Below, piece after piece: positions 27,145 through 36,633 of a stretch of DNA of 64,000 nt (positions are counted from its first letter, which is position 1; each line of letters begins with the position of its first letter). Both the position numbers and the translations under genes were made by a program. Under the pieces are notes generated by a model. That model was not told the DNA's origin and searched no databases. It saw only the letters and a program-made list of their open reading frames with translations. The stretch is from Candidatus Zixiibacteriota bacterium (GTDB lineage Bacteria > Zixibacteria > MSB-5A5 > GN15 > FEB-12): assembly GCA_019038695.1 (NCBI GenBank), contig JAHOYZ010000025.1, positions 1 through 64,000 on the forward strand, read 5' to 3'.

Positions 27145-27882
27145 CTAAAACCCGGTTGTAATTGCCAGTCCCACGCGATCTGTACCGGCTGTTGGTTCGA
27201 GAGTTAGACCTTTGACTGAGAAAATGCCACGTTCCTCTGGAAAGAAAAATAGCACATCAATCAGATTGATAACCCAAATGCCTATCGCCAAACCAATCGT
27301 GGCTCTTCTGACGTTCTCCGCATCATAGGCCTCATTCTGAGCTGCATCCAATCCCGCCTGTAAACTGAGCAACTCGCTGATATTACCATGTACAGCAACA
27401 GAATCACGCTCCGCCAGACGGTATTCATAAACCTCGTATTTGTCATCAAAACTCTTGTCGGCCAAATAGTAGCTGATACCAGCCCCCACTGCCAAACCAG
27501 CCAGAAGAAAGGCTTTTCTATTTTGAGTAGTGTACTTCTGGCCCCACCCGGGAATGAAAAACGACCGCGCAACTGCCTTGAGTCGGGTCTTAGGTACAAG
27601 ACTTATGTCTACGGCGAGGGGTTTACTCGGATCGAGCACCAACCGCGTGGAGTAATCTTCGTAGCCGTGCTTCATTACCGTGAGTTTGTAATCACCCACC
27701 ATAAGATGTCCGAATCGAGCCGGCGTAATGCCCGAAACAACAGCGTCACCACTGAGAATCACCTGGGCTCCAGGTGGATTAGACCGCACGGTTAGATTCC
27801 CCTGAGTTGTCGATTGCGCCCAACAGAGCGTCGACCATCCCAAAAGAAACACAACAGTCGCCAAAGTCCTTTTTAGCGTCAT
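27145..27882 (-). CDS. PEGA-domain membrane protein with DUF5683-like C-terminus
   Basis: 245 residues with a signal peptide ending near STLCWAQ. Residues about 28-95 are a PEGA domain, with VRSNPPGAQVILSGDAVVSG and GDYKLTVMKHGYED as the landmarks. The second half (ARSFFIPGWGQKYTTQNRKAFLLAG) is the FxPGWGQxYxxxxxKA motif of DUF5683, followed by two membrane helices. These proteins are of unknown function and are thought to be envelope-associated. It is the first gene of an operon with the FN3 lipoprotein eight bases downstream. Confidence 0.75.
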   Translation of the reverse strand: MTLKRTLATVVFLLGWSTLCWAQSTTQGNLTVRSNPPGAQVILSGDAVVSGITPARFGHLMVGDYKLTVMKHGYEDYSTRLVLDPSKPLAVDISLVPKTRLKAVARSFFIPGWGQKYTTQNRKAFLLAGLAVGAGISYYLADKSFDDKYEVYEYRLAERDSVAVHGNISELLSLQAGLDAAQNEAYDAENVRRATIGLAIGIWVINLIDVLFFFPEERGIFSVKGLTLEPTAGTDRVGLAITTGF

Positions 27883-28036
27883 AATCCCTACAAGTTAATG
27901 AACGAGTTTATCTAAACTATTGTATCGGTAAATGTATGGAAAAGTTTGAATCGTAACAAGTCATAAAAGATAAAGGATCGCAACCTTGTTACAATCCTGA
28001 TAGTATCTATCCGTTAGTGTACAGTCCGGTTTGATC

Positions 28037-28972
28037 TCAGCAAGATCCCCTTCCTGTCAGAACAACTACTACTGTCCGTAGCAATATCTTGATATCAGCC
28101 CAGAATGACCAAGTGCGGATGTACTCAAGATCACGGTCCACCTTGCGAACCACCGAATCCAAACTGGAATCGTAACCGGTCTCGACCTGCGCCAATCCGG
28201 TCAGCCCCGGTTTGACATCCAGACGAGCAGTATAGTTTTCCACTTTGGTGGCAAGATCGGCTACAAAACTGGGGCGCTCAGGTCGAGGACCTACCAGTGA
28301 CATTTCCCCCCTGAGAACATTGATAAACTGAGGAAACTCGTCCAGTCGAGTCTTTCGTAAAAACCGCCCAATTCTCGTAATCCGCGGATCGCCCTTAGTA
28401 GCCCAAACAGGACCACACTGCTTCTCGGCGTCATGAACCATCGTCCGGAACTTGATCACCCGGAAGGTACTACCCATTGCGTTCTCCCGACGACGTTCCC
28501 GCGACCGATGATCTGTGCTGTCACTACGCTGATGATACCGTCGATCACTCCGCCGACGGTTCCTGCCTACTCGCACCTGGGTATAGAACACAGGGCCTGA
28601 CGAGTCGAGTTTAATTAGAATCGGAACAAGGATGAAAATTGGAATAGACAACAAAAGCCCGACAAACCCTCCTACAATATCCAGCGTTCTTTTCATGAAT
28701 TGACCAACCATAGCCGTAACCCTTTCAGGTCTGGTCATTGTTGCTGGTATTGCAAGCGCAAATAACAACGAACATGCTACAAATAACAAACCATGTATGT
28801 ATTCACAAGAAAAATGTCTGAGCTGCTCAACAAACGGGACATATCCGGCTGTAGTCGATGCTCCGCGCAATGAAGTGCCCCCAACTGCAACTCCATAATC
28901 GAACTGAGTCTGTACCATTGCTCCAGCACTGTCGCTTTGCTGATGGGCTGAACTGTTCAATTCACTACTCAT
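28037..28972 (-). CDS. Bacterial sugar transferase (undecaprenyl-phosphate sugar phosphotransferase)
   Basis: 311 residues from ATG 28972; a GTG 38 codons further upstream is possible but without a ribosome-binding site. A first membrane helix near 85-105 (LLFVACSLLFALAI) is followed by the catalytic sugar-transferase domain. That domain contains MKRTLDIVGGFVGLLLSIPIF, a membrane helix, then VIKFRTMVHDAE and the hallmark ITRIGRFLRKTRLDEFPQ and LVGPRPERPSF. It transfers a sugar phosphate to undecaprenyl phosphate, the first step of polysaccharide or O-antigen synthesis. Between VRVGRN and FRVIKF lies an Arg-rich insert of about 27 residues. It is the start enzyme for glycan assembly together with the glycosyltransferases near 15-19 kb. 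Confidence 0.85.
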   Translation of the reverse strand: MSSELNSSAHQQSDSAGAMVQTQFDYGVAVGGTSLRGASTTAGYVPFVEQLRHFSCEYIHGLLFVACSLLFALAIPATMTRPERVTAMVGQFMKRTLDIVGGFVGLLLSIPIFILVPILIKLDSSGPVFYTQVRVGRNRRRSDRRYHQRSDSTDHRSRERRRENAMGSTFRVIKFRTMVHDAEKQCGPVWATKGDPRITRIGRFLRKTRLDEFPQFINVLRGEMSLVGPRPERPSFVADLATKVENYTARLDVKPGLTGLAQVETGYDSSLDSVVRKVDRDLEYIRTWSFWADIKILLRTVVVVLTGRGSC

Positions 28973-29308
28973 TAGGTATGCTTCTATCAACAATCTCTTG
29001 TTTATTAAATTTACTACCTCACACGAAGCAAAAGGATTGCCAAAAGTACACAATTGGAGTACTACGAACCGCGTCCCACAGGACACGCTGCGTAACGGGC
29101 TGTCTCCCCTTTAGTTACACAAATTCCATAATCACTCATAAGAGGTAATCTTATTTCTCTCTCACAAAATAATGACAACTCACACACACCCATCCCTCAC
29201 TTAACACATATTGTGCAACGGATTGCGATGTGAATGGCGACTGTAACCAACAAAAAAACCAGCCTTCCGGCTGGTTTCTCACGGGTCAATTGAAGATTGT
29301 TATGTCCG
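28973..29308. other. Intergenic region with one terminator
   Basis: Between the sugar transferase and the PorV-like gene. AT-rich, with no credible coding frame except the possible longer start of the sugar transferase. It holds the terminator at 29251-29277 and presumably the sugar transferase promoter. Confidence 0.6.
29251..29277 (-). terminator. Rho-independent terminator of the PorV-like gene
   Basis: On the minus strand AACCAGCC, GGAA, GGCTGGTT form a perfect 8-bp stem with a tetraloop, followed by a T-run. It lies about 32 bases after the PorV-like stop codon. Confidence 0.9.
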
Positions 29309-30253
29309 TCAGTCGGTAATTTTGAACACCAGGGAGAAGCGATGAAGGTCCTCGGATGAGTAGTGTTCGCTCGGTGTATAGGCGTAGTCAAGCTGGGCTC
29401 GACCAAACTGCACACCGGCACCAAAGGTGATCCCGGTCCCGAACGAACGATTATCCTGACCGGGATAATAGTTGTAGCCACTACGGATAAAATATTGGTC
29501 TGAGAATCCAAACTCGAATCCCTGACGAATAACACTTCCGCCGTGGAATCGTTTTTCCAGTTCAATCGAAGTGAGCAGGTCTGCCTTCACTGGACGAACC
29601 GCCACACCCAGACGGCCAGCTGACGGAAGGGGTTCGACGACGCCATCGAAATCCATGTCTGGACCCATGTTGATGAGAACCGCAGCCACTGAGAATCTCT
29701 CCTGCTGGTATTTACCACCAATATCCACAGCGAAAGAAGATCCGTTGAGATCATCCAGTTTCTGCGTGATGAACTTCCCGGTGAAGCCAACGCTGATTTC
29801 CGGGGATAGAGCATAACCAGCCGAAACACCGCTGTAAAAATCATAGGCACTGATTTCACCGAGAGACACACCGTTGACATCGCGACCGTCAATCGTCCCA
29901 TAGCCAAGGTAGCTGATTGACACCGCCAGGGTTGTTTTGTCACTCACCTGCCACGCTACCGATCCATGCTCCATTTTGATATCCTGGTACCAAGAGAAAT
30001 GCCCCAGGATTACTTCGCCCCTGTTAACAGATGTCAATCCTGCCGGATTCCAGTATGCGGCATCGACGCCATCACTGACTGCGCTATTGGCTCCCCCCAT
30101 TCCAGCCGCCCGAGCACCTACACCAATCAGTAGAAAATCGGCGGCTGTCTGACCAGCATTTGACGCCGCAAAAGATACTCGCCCGAACAGCGATACCAGA
30201 ATCAGTAGGAACAAAAACCCCAGGAAGACTCTCTTAAGCGTACGTCGGTACAT
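29309..30253 (-). CDS. PorV/PorQ-like outer-membrane barrel protein
   Basis: 314 residues with a signal peptide (about 1-29). The mature N-terminus carries the family motif GVGARAAGMGGANSAVSDG, with DAAYWNPAGLTSVNRGEV next. The rest is alternating hydrophobic beta strands ending in FSLVFKITD, a barrel C-terminus. The family includes PorV/LptO, a subunit of the type IX secretion machinery, and relatives found widely in FCB bacteria. The T9SS link is inferred from the sorting tail on the M28 peptidase at 40819; PorV-type function is not proved here. It is followed by a clear terminator. Confidence 0.75.
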   Translation of the reverse strand: MYRRTLKRVFLGFLFLLILVSLFGRVSFAASNAGQTAADFLLIGVGARAAGMGGANSAVSDGVDAAYWNPAGLTSVNRGEVILGHFSWYQDIKMEHGSVAWQVSDKTTLAVSISYLGYGTIDGRDVNGVSLGEISAYDFYSGVSAGYALSPEISVGFTGKFITQKLDDLNGSSFAVDIGGKYQQERFSVAAVLINMGPDMDFDGVVEPLPSAGRLGVAVRPVKADLLTSIELEKRFHGGSVIRQGFEFGFSDQYFIRSGYNYYPGQDNRSFGTGITFGAGVQFGRAQLDYAYTPSEHYSSEDLHRFSLVFKITD

Positions 30254-31065
30254 TCAATACCCTTTCACACCGAGCTGTTTGCTTGTGAACAAAGGCAACC
30301 CGAATGCCAACATCGCTTCTATTCAATGCTATATTCGATCCTGTCACTAATATCCTTGTAGTTACATAACCAATTGAGAGGCAATACATTCTCGCAACAC
30401 ACCTCTCGCGCTATGCTGTCCTTCGGCGACTCCGGTGAGCCCTCTTCTGACAGCACCAAATGCGCCGTCGCTCAATCCCTGAGCAGTCTTCCAATCTACC
30501 TCACCGCAATCTCATATAATGTGTTGCCACTAAGCGGATTATCGGCACTGTAAAACTTTCAATCACTCTTTTACAGAATGTTCCAAAAACACGCACACTT
30601 CAAACCTGATATAGGACGTTTCCTACGCCTACATTAGATACTTCCAACACTCCCATAAACCATCAGGGTCTCATATGGATACTGCCATCATGCAAGAACC
30701 AATGAGTTGTTTTTCGTTTCCGTTCTCAGCGGTGGAACTGCCATAACAATACCTGACGGCTCTTCGCAAGGCCTCTCGCCACTGAGGATTTTCTGTTATG
30801 ACTTGGTAGCCCAATCCCCTTGTCCAGTCAACAAAAAACAGCCCACGGGGGAACATTTTTCCGTGTTGTAACAGGCCATATCTCATCACGTTACGTCATT
30901 GTGTGTGGTGTTGTCAAATTAAGTCAGAAACAATGTCCCGCTCGGAATGATTTTCCATCAAATAGCCAGTTTAATACCCCCACTTTTGTCTGTCGATGGC
31001 AACCAGAGAAGGGAATGACTGGAAGTGATATTTGACAGTATTCCAGCCATTGGGTATAGTATATC
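30254..31065. other. Long intergenic region with no recognised gene
   Basis: 812 bases between the PorV-like gene and the GT-C/TPR gene, which are divergent. I see no coding frame with protein-like composition; a 72-codon minus-strand frame at 30671-30889 is unconvincing. Around 30410-30480 there is imperfect pairing (GCTGTC on one side and GACAGC on the other), too weak to call. Promoters for both flanking genes should be here. Confidence 0.5.
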
Positions 31066-33132
31066 ATGCACTTCGGAGAATCAGCATCAACCCGCCCGTT
31101 GTTGGCAGCCATCATCGCCTACAACATCATGCTCATTGCGTTTTTCGTAGCGTCCTTCTTCCCTGAGACACGAATCTGGGGCTTCAATCAGTGGGCATAC
31201 TTCCCCCTATGGATACGAGCAGGCGTTCTCGGTCTGGGTGTTCTGGCCGGTATGCTGGTGTTGTTCTGGAAGCCAAGCAACGATGACCGCACCGACGAAA
31301 CCTCAGACCCGAAAGCTGATCGGAATTATCTGCTGATCTCCATATCACTTGTCATCGTGGCCGGAGTCCTCTTCTACTTCTTCCGTGCCCGGACACATTT
31401 CCTGGGCGATGGATACACTGTCCTAAGCCTACTCGCCGCCGATGAGCCATTGATCAAGTCCAGAGAACTGGGGGAAGCCTACGCGCATATCTGGCTCAAG
31501 AACATGATTGGCGGTGACGGTCAGAGCGCCGCCTTGGCCAGTTTCCGGATAATCTCCATCGTATCCGGTCTGGTATTCGTTTCGATAAGTGCTCTCGTGA
31601 GTAGTCGTCTGTTTGATGAGAATACAAGACGAGTCTTGTTTCTGTTGGGACTTGTCACCGGCGGCTACATGTTATTGTTCTTCGGATACGTTGAGAACTA
31701 TTCCCTATTTGTTCTCAGTGCCATGATCTACGGATTGATTGGTCTGGCTGTTGCGTTGGGAAAAATGAGAATCTGGACAATTATCCCCGCACTTTTTACC
31801 ACAATCTTATGCCATATATTTGGGGTCGTGCTGATTCCAAGTGCGATCTACCTACTTACACGACGAACCCATACCGGTCGCCGGCTTTCCCGCACCTCCA
31901 CCAAAACCAAATTGCTCATTGCTGTAGTGGCCTGTATAGCAGGTGGGGCCGTGTTCCTGCATTTCTACCAATCCAATCTATTCTTCCGTTTTGCGATTGT
32001 GCCACTGATTGGTAACAGGTTCACTGCCGGCGGATATACATTATTCTCGCTTGATCATCTGATCGACTATGCCAATCTCCTGATTATTCTATTGCCTGGC
32101 CTACCAATCCTGTCTCTTGCGGCCACACACAAGAACTGGCGACGCCAACTGAGTCAGCCGCAAAATCTATTTCTGGGCATCTTTCTGTTGTCAGCCCTCG
32201 GAGCCGTTTTCATCTTTGATCCTAAGCTGGGCATGGCTCGTGACTGGGACCTGTTTGCGGTCAGCGGTATCCCCATGGGCATGCTGCTCTATTACTGGCT
32301 CTTTGACGGTCCACACTCAGACGCACTCCGAACGAAAGTAATCGTATTTGCAATTTTATTGGGCGCAGTCTCTTTGTCAGGAAGAGTTGCGAACGTAAAT
32401 ACAGCCGATGTTGCTGTCGAGCGATTCAGAGACAACCTCTACCTTGATCAAGCACGGGGAAGGAACGCCTGGAGTCTGCTTGTCGAATACTACAGGGAAA
32501 ACAGCGACAGCACAATGGCTACGCAGATAAAAAGAGAATGGGATGTTGCTCATCCAGAGCGAGGGTTCTATTTCAAGGCACACTATCTAATGAATAACGG
32601 CCAAATTGTAGCCGCCACCAAAATGCTTGAAGCAATTGCTTGCGCGTACCCCATCTACGCTCTTGCTTGGAGCAAATTGGGAGAATGTCTACTGTACAAA
32701 AACAAGCTGGATAGTGCCATCGTGTGTCTGCACATTGCTCTCGGGTTAAATCCGCATGAAATATATGCCTACAATAACCTCGGGACATGCTACCTCAAAA
32801 TGGGACGACCCAACGATGCTCTTAAACCTTTAACAGAAGCCCTCTCTCTTTCAGATTCTGTATCCCAGATTCACTGTAATCTCGCTGATACATATGATAT
32901 GCTCCGCGATCAGGAGAAGTCTCTTTATCATATGTCACAGGCAGTTGCCGACCCGGATGCCCCACTTACTGTCGTCAAGCGGGTTGCTGGGAAGTACGCC
33001 CGGTTGCGAGATTACTTTCGAGCGGCGGAGCTGTATCAACGCGCCCTCAAGCGCGGTTTGGATAGTTCCGTTGTTGCATCACAGATAGAAAAACACCCTG
33101 ATCTGAGACGATACCTGTCGGAATTCAAGTAG
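31066..33132 (+). CDS. Polytopic GT-C-like membrane protein with C-terminal TPR repeats
   Basis: 688 residues. About 11-12 transmembrane helices fill residues 10-440; the first extracytoplasmic loop has ARTHFLGDGYTVLSLLAADE, like the acidic loop of GT-C glycosyltransferases. Residues from about 510 hold four TPR units, such as AWSKLGECLLYKNKLDSAIVC and AYNNLGTCYLKMGRPNDALK. The layout matches TMTC-like or O-mannosyltransferase-like proteins of unknown acceptor. No catalytic residue is proved. It is divergent from the PorV-like gene and convergent with the M48 protease, whose end is 11 bases away. Confidence 0.75.
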   Translation: MHFGESASTRPLLAAIIAYNIMLIAFFVASFFPETRIWGFNQWAYFPLWIRAGVLGLGVLAGMLVLFWKPSNDDRTDETSDPKADRNYLLISISLVIVAGVLFYFFRARTHFLGDGYTVLSLLAADEPLIKSRELGEAYAHIWLKNMIGGDGQSAALASFRIISIVSGLVFVSISALVSSRLFDENTRRVLFLLGLVTGGYMLLFFGYVENYSLFVLSAMIYGLIGLAVALGKMRIWTIIPALFTTILCHIFGVVLIPSAIYLLTRRTHTGRRLSRTSTKTKLLIAVVACIAGGAVFLHFYQSNLFFRFAIVPLIGNRFTAGGYTLFSLDHLIDYANLLIILLPGLPILSLAATHKNWRRQLSQPQNLFLGIFLLSALGAVFIFDPKLGMARDWDLFAVSGIPMGMLLYYWLFDGPHSDALRTKVIVFAILLGAVSLSGRVANVNTADVAVERFRDNLYLDQARGRNAWSLLVEYYRENSDSTMATQIKREWDVAHPERGFYFKAHYLMNNGQIVAATKMLEAIACAYPIYALAWSKLGECLLYKNKLDSAIVCLHIALGLNPHEIYAYNNLGTCYLKMGRPNDALKPLTEALSLSDSVSQIHCNLADTYDMLRDQEKSLYHMSQAVADPDAPLTVVKRVAGKYARLRDYFRAAELYQRALKRGLDSSVVASQIEKHPDLRRYLSEFK

Positions 33133-33143
33133 GACAGATGAGC

Positions 33144-33974
33144 CTACGGCTTCTTCTTCGCGGGGAGGCGTTTGAGCATCTGCTGATAGCGTGTCCGTCC
33201 GTCGGTAAGGCCACTCCGTAGCGGCTGCATTTCGGCGATTTGCGTTCTGGCATTTGCAATACGTTCCTGCGTGTCAGGATGAGAAGACATCAAACCTTCA
33301 AAGACGCCGCCGTGCCCTGCTCCTCCCAAAGCGGCCAACCGATCGAACATCCCCAATGCTCCCTGTGGATCATACCCGGCTTTTACCATGTAATGAATGC
33401 CATAGCTGTCGGCCTCACGTTCGTTGTCTCGGGAATACTTTGAGAAAATAAGGTTCATGCCTAACCCGACAGCAACTTCGAGCACCTGACTATCTTTTCC
33501 ACCTAGTACTAGATCATATGCAGCCGCCACGCCAAGAACGGTCTGCAATCGCTTCACTCCATGACGCGCTACGACATGGGATATCTCGTGGGCAATCACA
33601 GCCGCCATCTCGCCCTCGGTTTGCATCTCGCGCAACAGGCCAGTATAGAAATAGATGTATCCCCCAGGTGCGGCGAAGGCATTGATCTGATCCGATTCGA
33701 TAACTCTGAAATGATACTCAATATCACGACGGTCGCACCCGGCCGCAATCTTCTGACCGACTTCGTTGAGATAGTTCTGCCAGACAGAATCGGTCAGGAT
33801 CGTCTCTGAGGCCTCGACCTGTTCAGCCATACCGGCCCCAATCGACACTTCCTGACTTGAGGGGATAATGATCAGGGATTGCTTGCCACCCGGTCCGGTA
33901 GTGGCACAGCCGACCAGAAGGCATACCATCGTTATTAACAAGAAACGGGATATATGTGATGTGGTTCTGTTCAT
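33144..33974 (-). CDS. M48-family metalloprotease lipoprotein
   Basis: 276 residues. A lipoprotein signal with LLVGC (Cys about 23) precedes the domain. The zinc motif HEISHVVARHG (near 128) and the third ligand in EREADSYGIHYM (near 190) are intact. Related Gram-negative lipoproteins (BepA, LoiP) act in outer-membrane protein quality control. The gene continues from the DUF4870-like gene at 34034 on the same strand. The C-terminal segment SSHPDTQERIANARTQI is the usual family end. Periplasmic location at the outer membrane is inferred. Confidence 0.85.
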   Translation of the reverse strand: MNRTTSHISRFLLITMVCLLVGCATTGPGGKQSLIIIPSSQEVSIGAGMAEQVEASETILTDSVWQNYLNEVGQKIAAGCDRRDIEYHFRVIESDQINAFAAPGGYIYFYTGLLREMQTEGEMAAVIAHEISHVVARHGVKRLQTVLGVAAAYDLVLGGKDSQVLEVAVGLGMNLIFSKYSRDNEREADSYGIHYMVKAGYDPQGALGMFDRLAALGGAGHGGVFEGLMSSHPDTQERIANARTQIAEMQPLRSGLTDGRTRYQQMLKRLPAKKKP

Positions 33975-34006
33975 CGTAACCTCGGTTTGATTCTTTCGGC
34001 AGAATC

Positions 34007-34029
34007 GTAGCGCAGGGCTCCTGCCCTAC
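34007..34029. repeat. Palindrome with one mismatch, REP-like
   Basis: GTAG-c-GCAGG, GCT, CCTGC-c-CTAC: nine paired bases around one C-C mismatch, in the short gap between the M48 protease and the DUF4870-like gene. No T-run. It resembles the dispersed repeat type GTAGGGCAGGAGCCCTGCGCTAC. Confidence 0.45.
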
Positions 34030-34033
34030 TTGG

Positions 34034-34450
34034 CTAGAGTTTCGACTTCTCGGCGATGTCCCCAATGATCGGCAGGCGGTAGTTCTTCCCCTGCACGGCG
34101 AAGATAATCCCTGCCACCGACAATGCAGCAGCAAACACGATGAACACTTTGAAAACGAAGTCAGCTATGCCGTCGATGAGAAATAAGGCCGCGACCAATT
34201 CAACGAGGAACAGCATTACGCCCTGACGAGCATGAAAACGAGCTTCCTTATTATCGCGCATGTTCAATAGTGGGATGAAACACAGAAATGGAATATAGGC
34301 CAATATGGCCGCCATACGCCCTTCCTCGGTCGCAAATTCATTACCTCCCGAAGATGCCTGGCCCGAATCACCAGAGTTCGGTTGTTCGAGCTCGGGGATT
34401 ACGCCCGCCTGCTTGTCGCCGGGGTCATCTTTGAAGAACGACTCATTCAT
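34034..34450 (-). CDS. DUF4870/Tic20-like small membrane protein
   Basis: 138 residues from ATG 34450, seven bases after GGAG; a longer frame starting inside the GH57 gene is not credible. A polar, acidic N-terminus of about 45 residues (GVIPELEQPNSGDSGQ) leads to RMAAILAYIPFLCFIPLL, a short loop with NKEARFHARQGVMLFLVEL, two more helices, and IGDIAEKSKL at the end. HARQG followed by two helices is the DUF4870 landmark. Function is unknown; it is a small inner-membrane protein. It follows the GH57 gene by 19 bases. Confidence 0.8.
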   Translation of the reverse strand: MNESFFKDDPGDKQAGVIPELEQPNSGDSGQASSGGNEFATEEGRMAAILAYIPFLCFIPLLNMRDNKEARFHARQGVMLFLVELVAALFLIDGIADFVFKVFIVFAAALSVAGIIFAVQGKNYRLPIIGDIAEKSKL

Positions 34451-34469
34451 GAGATACTCCTCTTTCGCC

Positions 34470-36602
34470 TCATCCCGCCGGCCAGAACAACTCCAGGCTC
34501 GTCTGGTAAACCGGGAACTTAATCGGCTCATCTTCCGGCCAGCTTTCGAGGGTCGCCTGGCCATCCAGAAAAGCGACTTTGAGTCCCAACTCGCCAAAAC
34601 CTTCTGGCCAAATGTAGCTTCGTGGGACCGCTATCTCCAACACCTCTTCCAGTACCGCCTGATTCACTCCATCTATCTTGGACCAGTCGTCCGAGTCTCG
34701 AAGCGACAACGAGATGACTTTCTTGTCTGGAGCATAAAGACTCAACTGCAGCACCGGTTCCTTAACTGATTCTACCCCGTTTGTGTTCGTGAAGTCAAGC
34801 CTAATATAGAGATTGTCATGATCGTAGGCGAAGAGAATTTCTTTGAGGTATTGCTTGGCCCGATGCATCGCACTTCCAGCCTCAACACAATTAAACGATC
34901 CCGCCCCGGCCCATTCATAGAAATGGGTCCTGCAGCCGTCCACAATTGGCGTGACCAGATCATCGGCCAGAACAACATGCGCCCGAGGGGTACCGCGAGA
35001 AATTGGCGTCAGCAATGCCATCGGAACATCCAGCTCCAGAAGTTCATAGAGATTGACAAGATGCCTTCGGAAGATGGCATCGAACTGGGCATTGAAGGCG
35101 CCACGATGTTCATCACCATACCACCAGCACCAATCCGACCCCTCGGCGATATAAACCTGCCGCCACGCCGCTTTTAGTCTGACAGCATTGAAATCGGGAT
35201 GGAGCGTCTCAAATTTGATGAGGGCATTTCGCGCAATCGCCAGAAGATCCCAGGCCAGATTGTCTTCGGGATGTCCGATCCAAATGCGAAAGTTGTGATT
35301 GATCCACGACCCGGCGAAGATCGTTGGCAGCACACGACTATTGATGCCGGCCGCTGCTTCGGTCATTGTGACCGTTTGTATTTCCGGATCGCTACCCAGC
35401 CGGCGATAAAGCTCGTCGAGGAAATCGTGACCATCATTGGGATAATACTCCCAGGCGTTTTCTCCATCGAGAATAACCGGAATTACGACATCGTCCAGAC
35501 GGGAACCATTAAGGTCACCGATCTTCTTTATGTGTCCTATGAAATCATCAACGGCCCGATCGGCATCCCACCCGGAATACACGAACCCGATCCTGTCTGA
35601 CAGGGCATGATCACGGAAAAAGAGCTTCAGGCCAGGACCATATTCGTAGACACTATGTAAAGAGTTTTGCTCATGGCTTAAGCCAGCCTTGCTGAGTGAA
35701 TGAAAGAGAATCTCCTCGTCGGATGCAATCCACTTCACGCCCAGCTTCATGCAGATCCTGGCTACTTCCTCCGAAATGGAACCTTCCGAAGGCCACATGC
35801 CTTGCAGTGGTCGGCCGAAGAGTTCCTCGTACTTATCCATCGACATTGCGATTTGGCGCTCAGCGTCTTCGGGGTGCTGGAATCGTGTCTTGGGAAGCGA
35901 GATACCAGGCAGAGCTTCGCGAGCACATTCGGTATCGACCAGGAGCGGCAGTATGGGATGGTAATACGGCGTGAAAGAAACGTCAATTCTCCCCTCATTA
36001 AGGAGATCACGATGAGTCGGCACTATTTGCACCATAACCTCCAACTGCCAGTCGAGTAGCGCCTGCTTGTCTTCCTCAGAATAATGACGTCCTTTTTGCA
36101 GGAGCGACCGAATCGGCTCATCATCAAAAAACATTGGATCAATCCAGGCCAGGTTGGACCAGACTTGCAGATCCCGCATTTCCTCAGAGGAAAACAGGGC
36201 TGGCAGAACTGAATCTTCAGGACAACTGCACTTCTTTCGGTATAGCTCCCGGTAACGATCATACGGCTCAATCATCTGTGGCGGATGAGCTGAGAAGAAT
36301 GTAGCCAGAATGTCTCTACGCTGATCCTCGGAGAGGAAATCGGCTCTCAGGCGGCTGAGGTCCAGATGGTCATCACTGCCACCATCAAGGTAGATCTGTA
36401 ACTGATCCAGAAGTGACGGAACGAGATTGAAAGTTGTATGGACGTTTTCATGACGGGCCGCCAGTAGCGGCATATCAAGATAATCCTTGGTGGCGTGAAA
36501 ACGAACCCAGGGCAGGACCATCCGATTAGAACCCGGTTCCTGATAATTAGGCTGATGCATGTGCCACAGGATGGCAACTTTAATTGAGGGAGATATGGCC
36601 AC
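34470..36602 (-). CDS. Glycoside hydrolase family 57 protein
   Basis: 710 residues. The beta/alpha core has WHMHQPNYQ (residues 13-21), GMWPSEGSISEEV (near 268-280, containing the proposed catalytic Glu 273) and VILDGENAWEYYPNDGHDF (near 385-403). These are the conserved regions of GH57 alpha-glucan enzymes, in the cytoplasm (no signal peptide). A C-terminal beta-rich domain from about 560 to 700 may bind carbohydrate. It likely acts on glycogen or maltodextrin as an alpha-amylase, amylopullulanase or branching enzyme; the exact reaction cannot be fixed. The DUF4870-like gene follows by 19 bases. Confidence 0.85.
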   Translation of the reverse strand: MAISPSIKVAILWHMHQPNYQEPGSNRMVLPWVRFHATKDYLDMPLLAARHENVHTTFNLVPSLLDQLQIYLDGGSDDHLDLSRLRADFLSEDQRRDILATFFSAHPPQMIEPYDRYRELYRKKCSCPEDSVLPALFSSEEMRDLQVWSNLAWIDPMFFDDEPIRSLLQKGRHYSEEDKQALLDWQLEVMVQIVPTHRDLLNEGRIDVSFTPYYHPILPLLVDTECAREALPGISLPKTRFQHPEDAERQIAMSMDKYEELFGRPLQGMWPSEGSISEEVARICMKLGVKWIASDEEILFHSLSKAGLSHEQNSLHSVYEYGPGLKLFFRDHALSDRIGFVYSGWDADRAVDDFIGHIKKIGDLNGSRLDDVVIPVILDGENAWEYYPNDGHDFLDELYRRLGSDPEIQTVTMTEAAAGINSRVLPTIFAGSWINHNFRIWIGHPEDNLAWDLLAIARNALIKFETLHPDFNAVRLKAAWRQVYIAEGSDWCWWYGDEHRGAFNAQFDAIFRRHLVNLYELLELDVPMALLTPISRGTPRAHVVLADDLVTPIVDGCRTHFYEWAGAGSFNCVEAGSAMHRAKQYLKEILFAYDHDNLYIRLDFTNTNGVESVKEPVLQLSLYAPDKKVISLSLRDSDDWSKIDGVNQAVLEEVLEIAVPRSYIWPEGFGELGLKVAFLDGQATLESWPEDEPIKFPVYQTSLELFWPAG

Positions 36603-36633
36603 CGGATCTGCCCGCCCTATATTAAGTCAATCG

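Noticed and set aside
30671-30889. 72-codon minus-strand frame in the 30.3-31.1 kb gap
   Set aside because: No recognisable domain, no ribosome-binding site and weak composition; left as intergenic.
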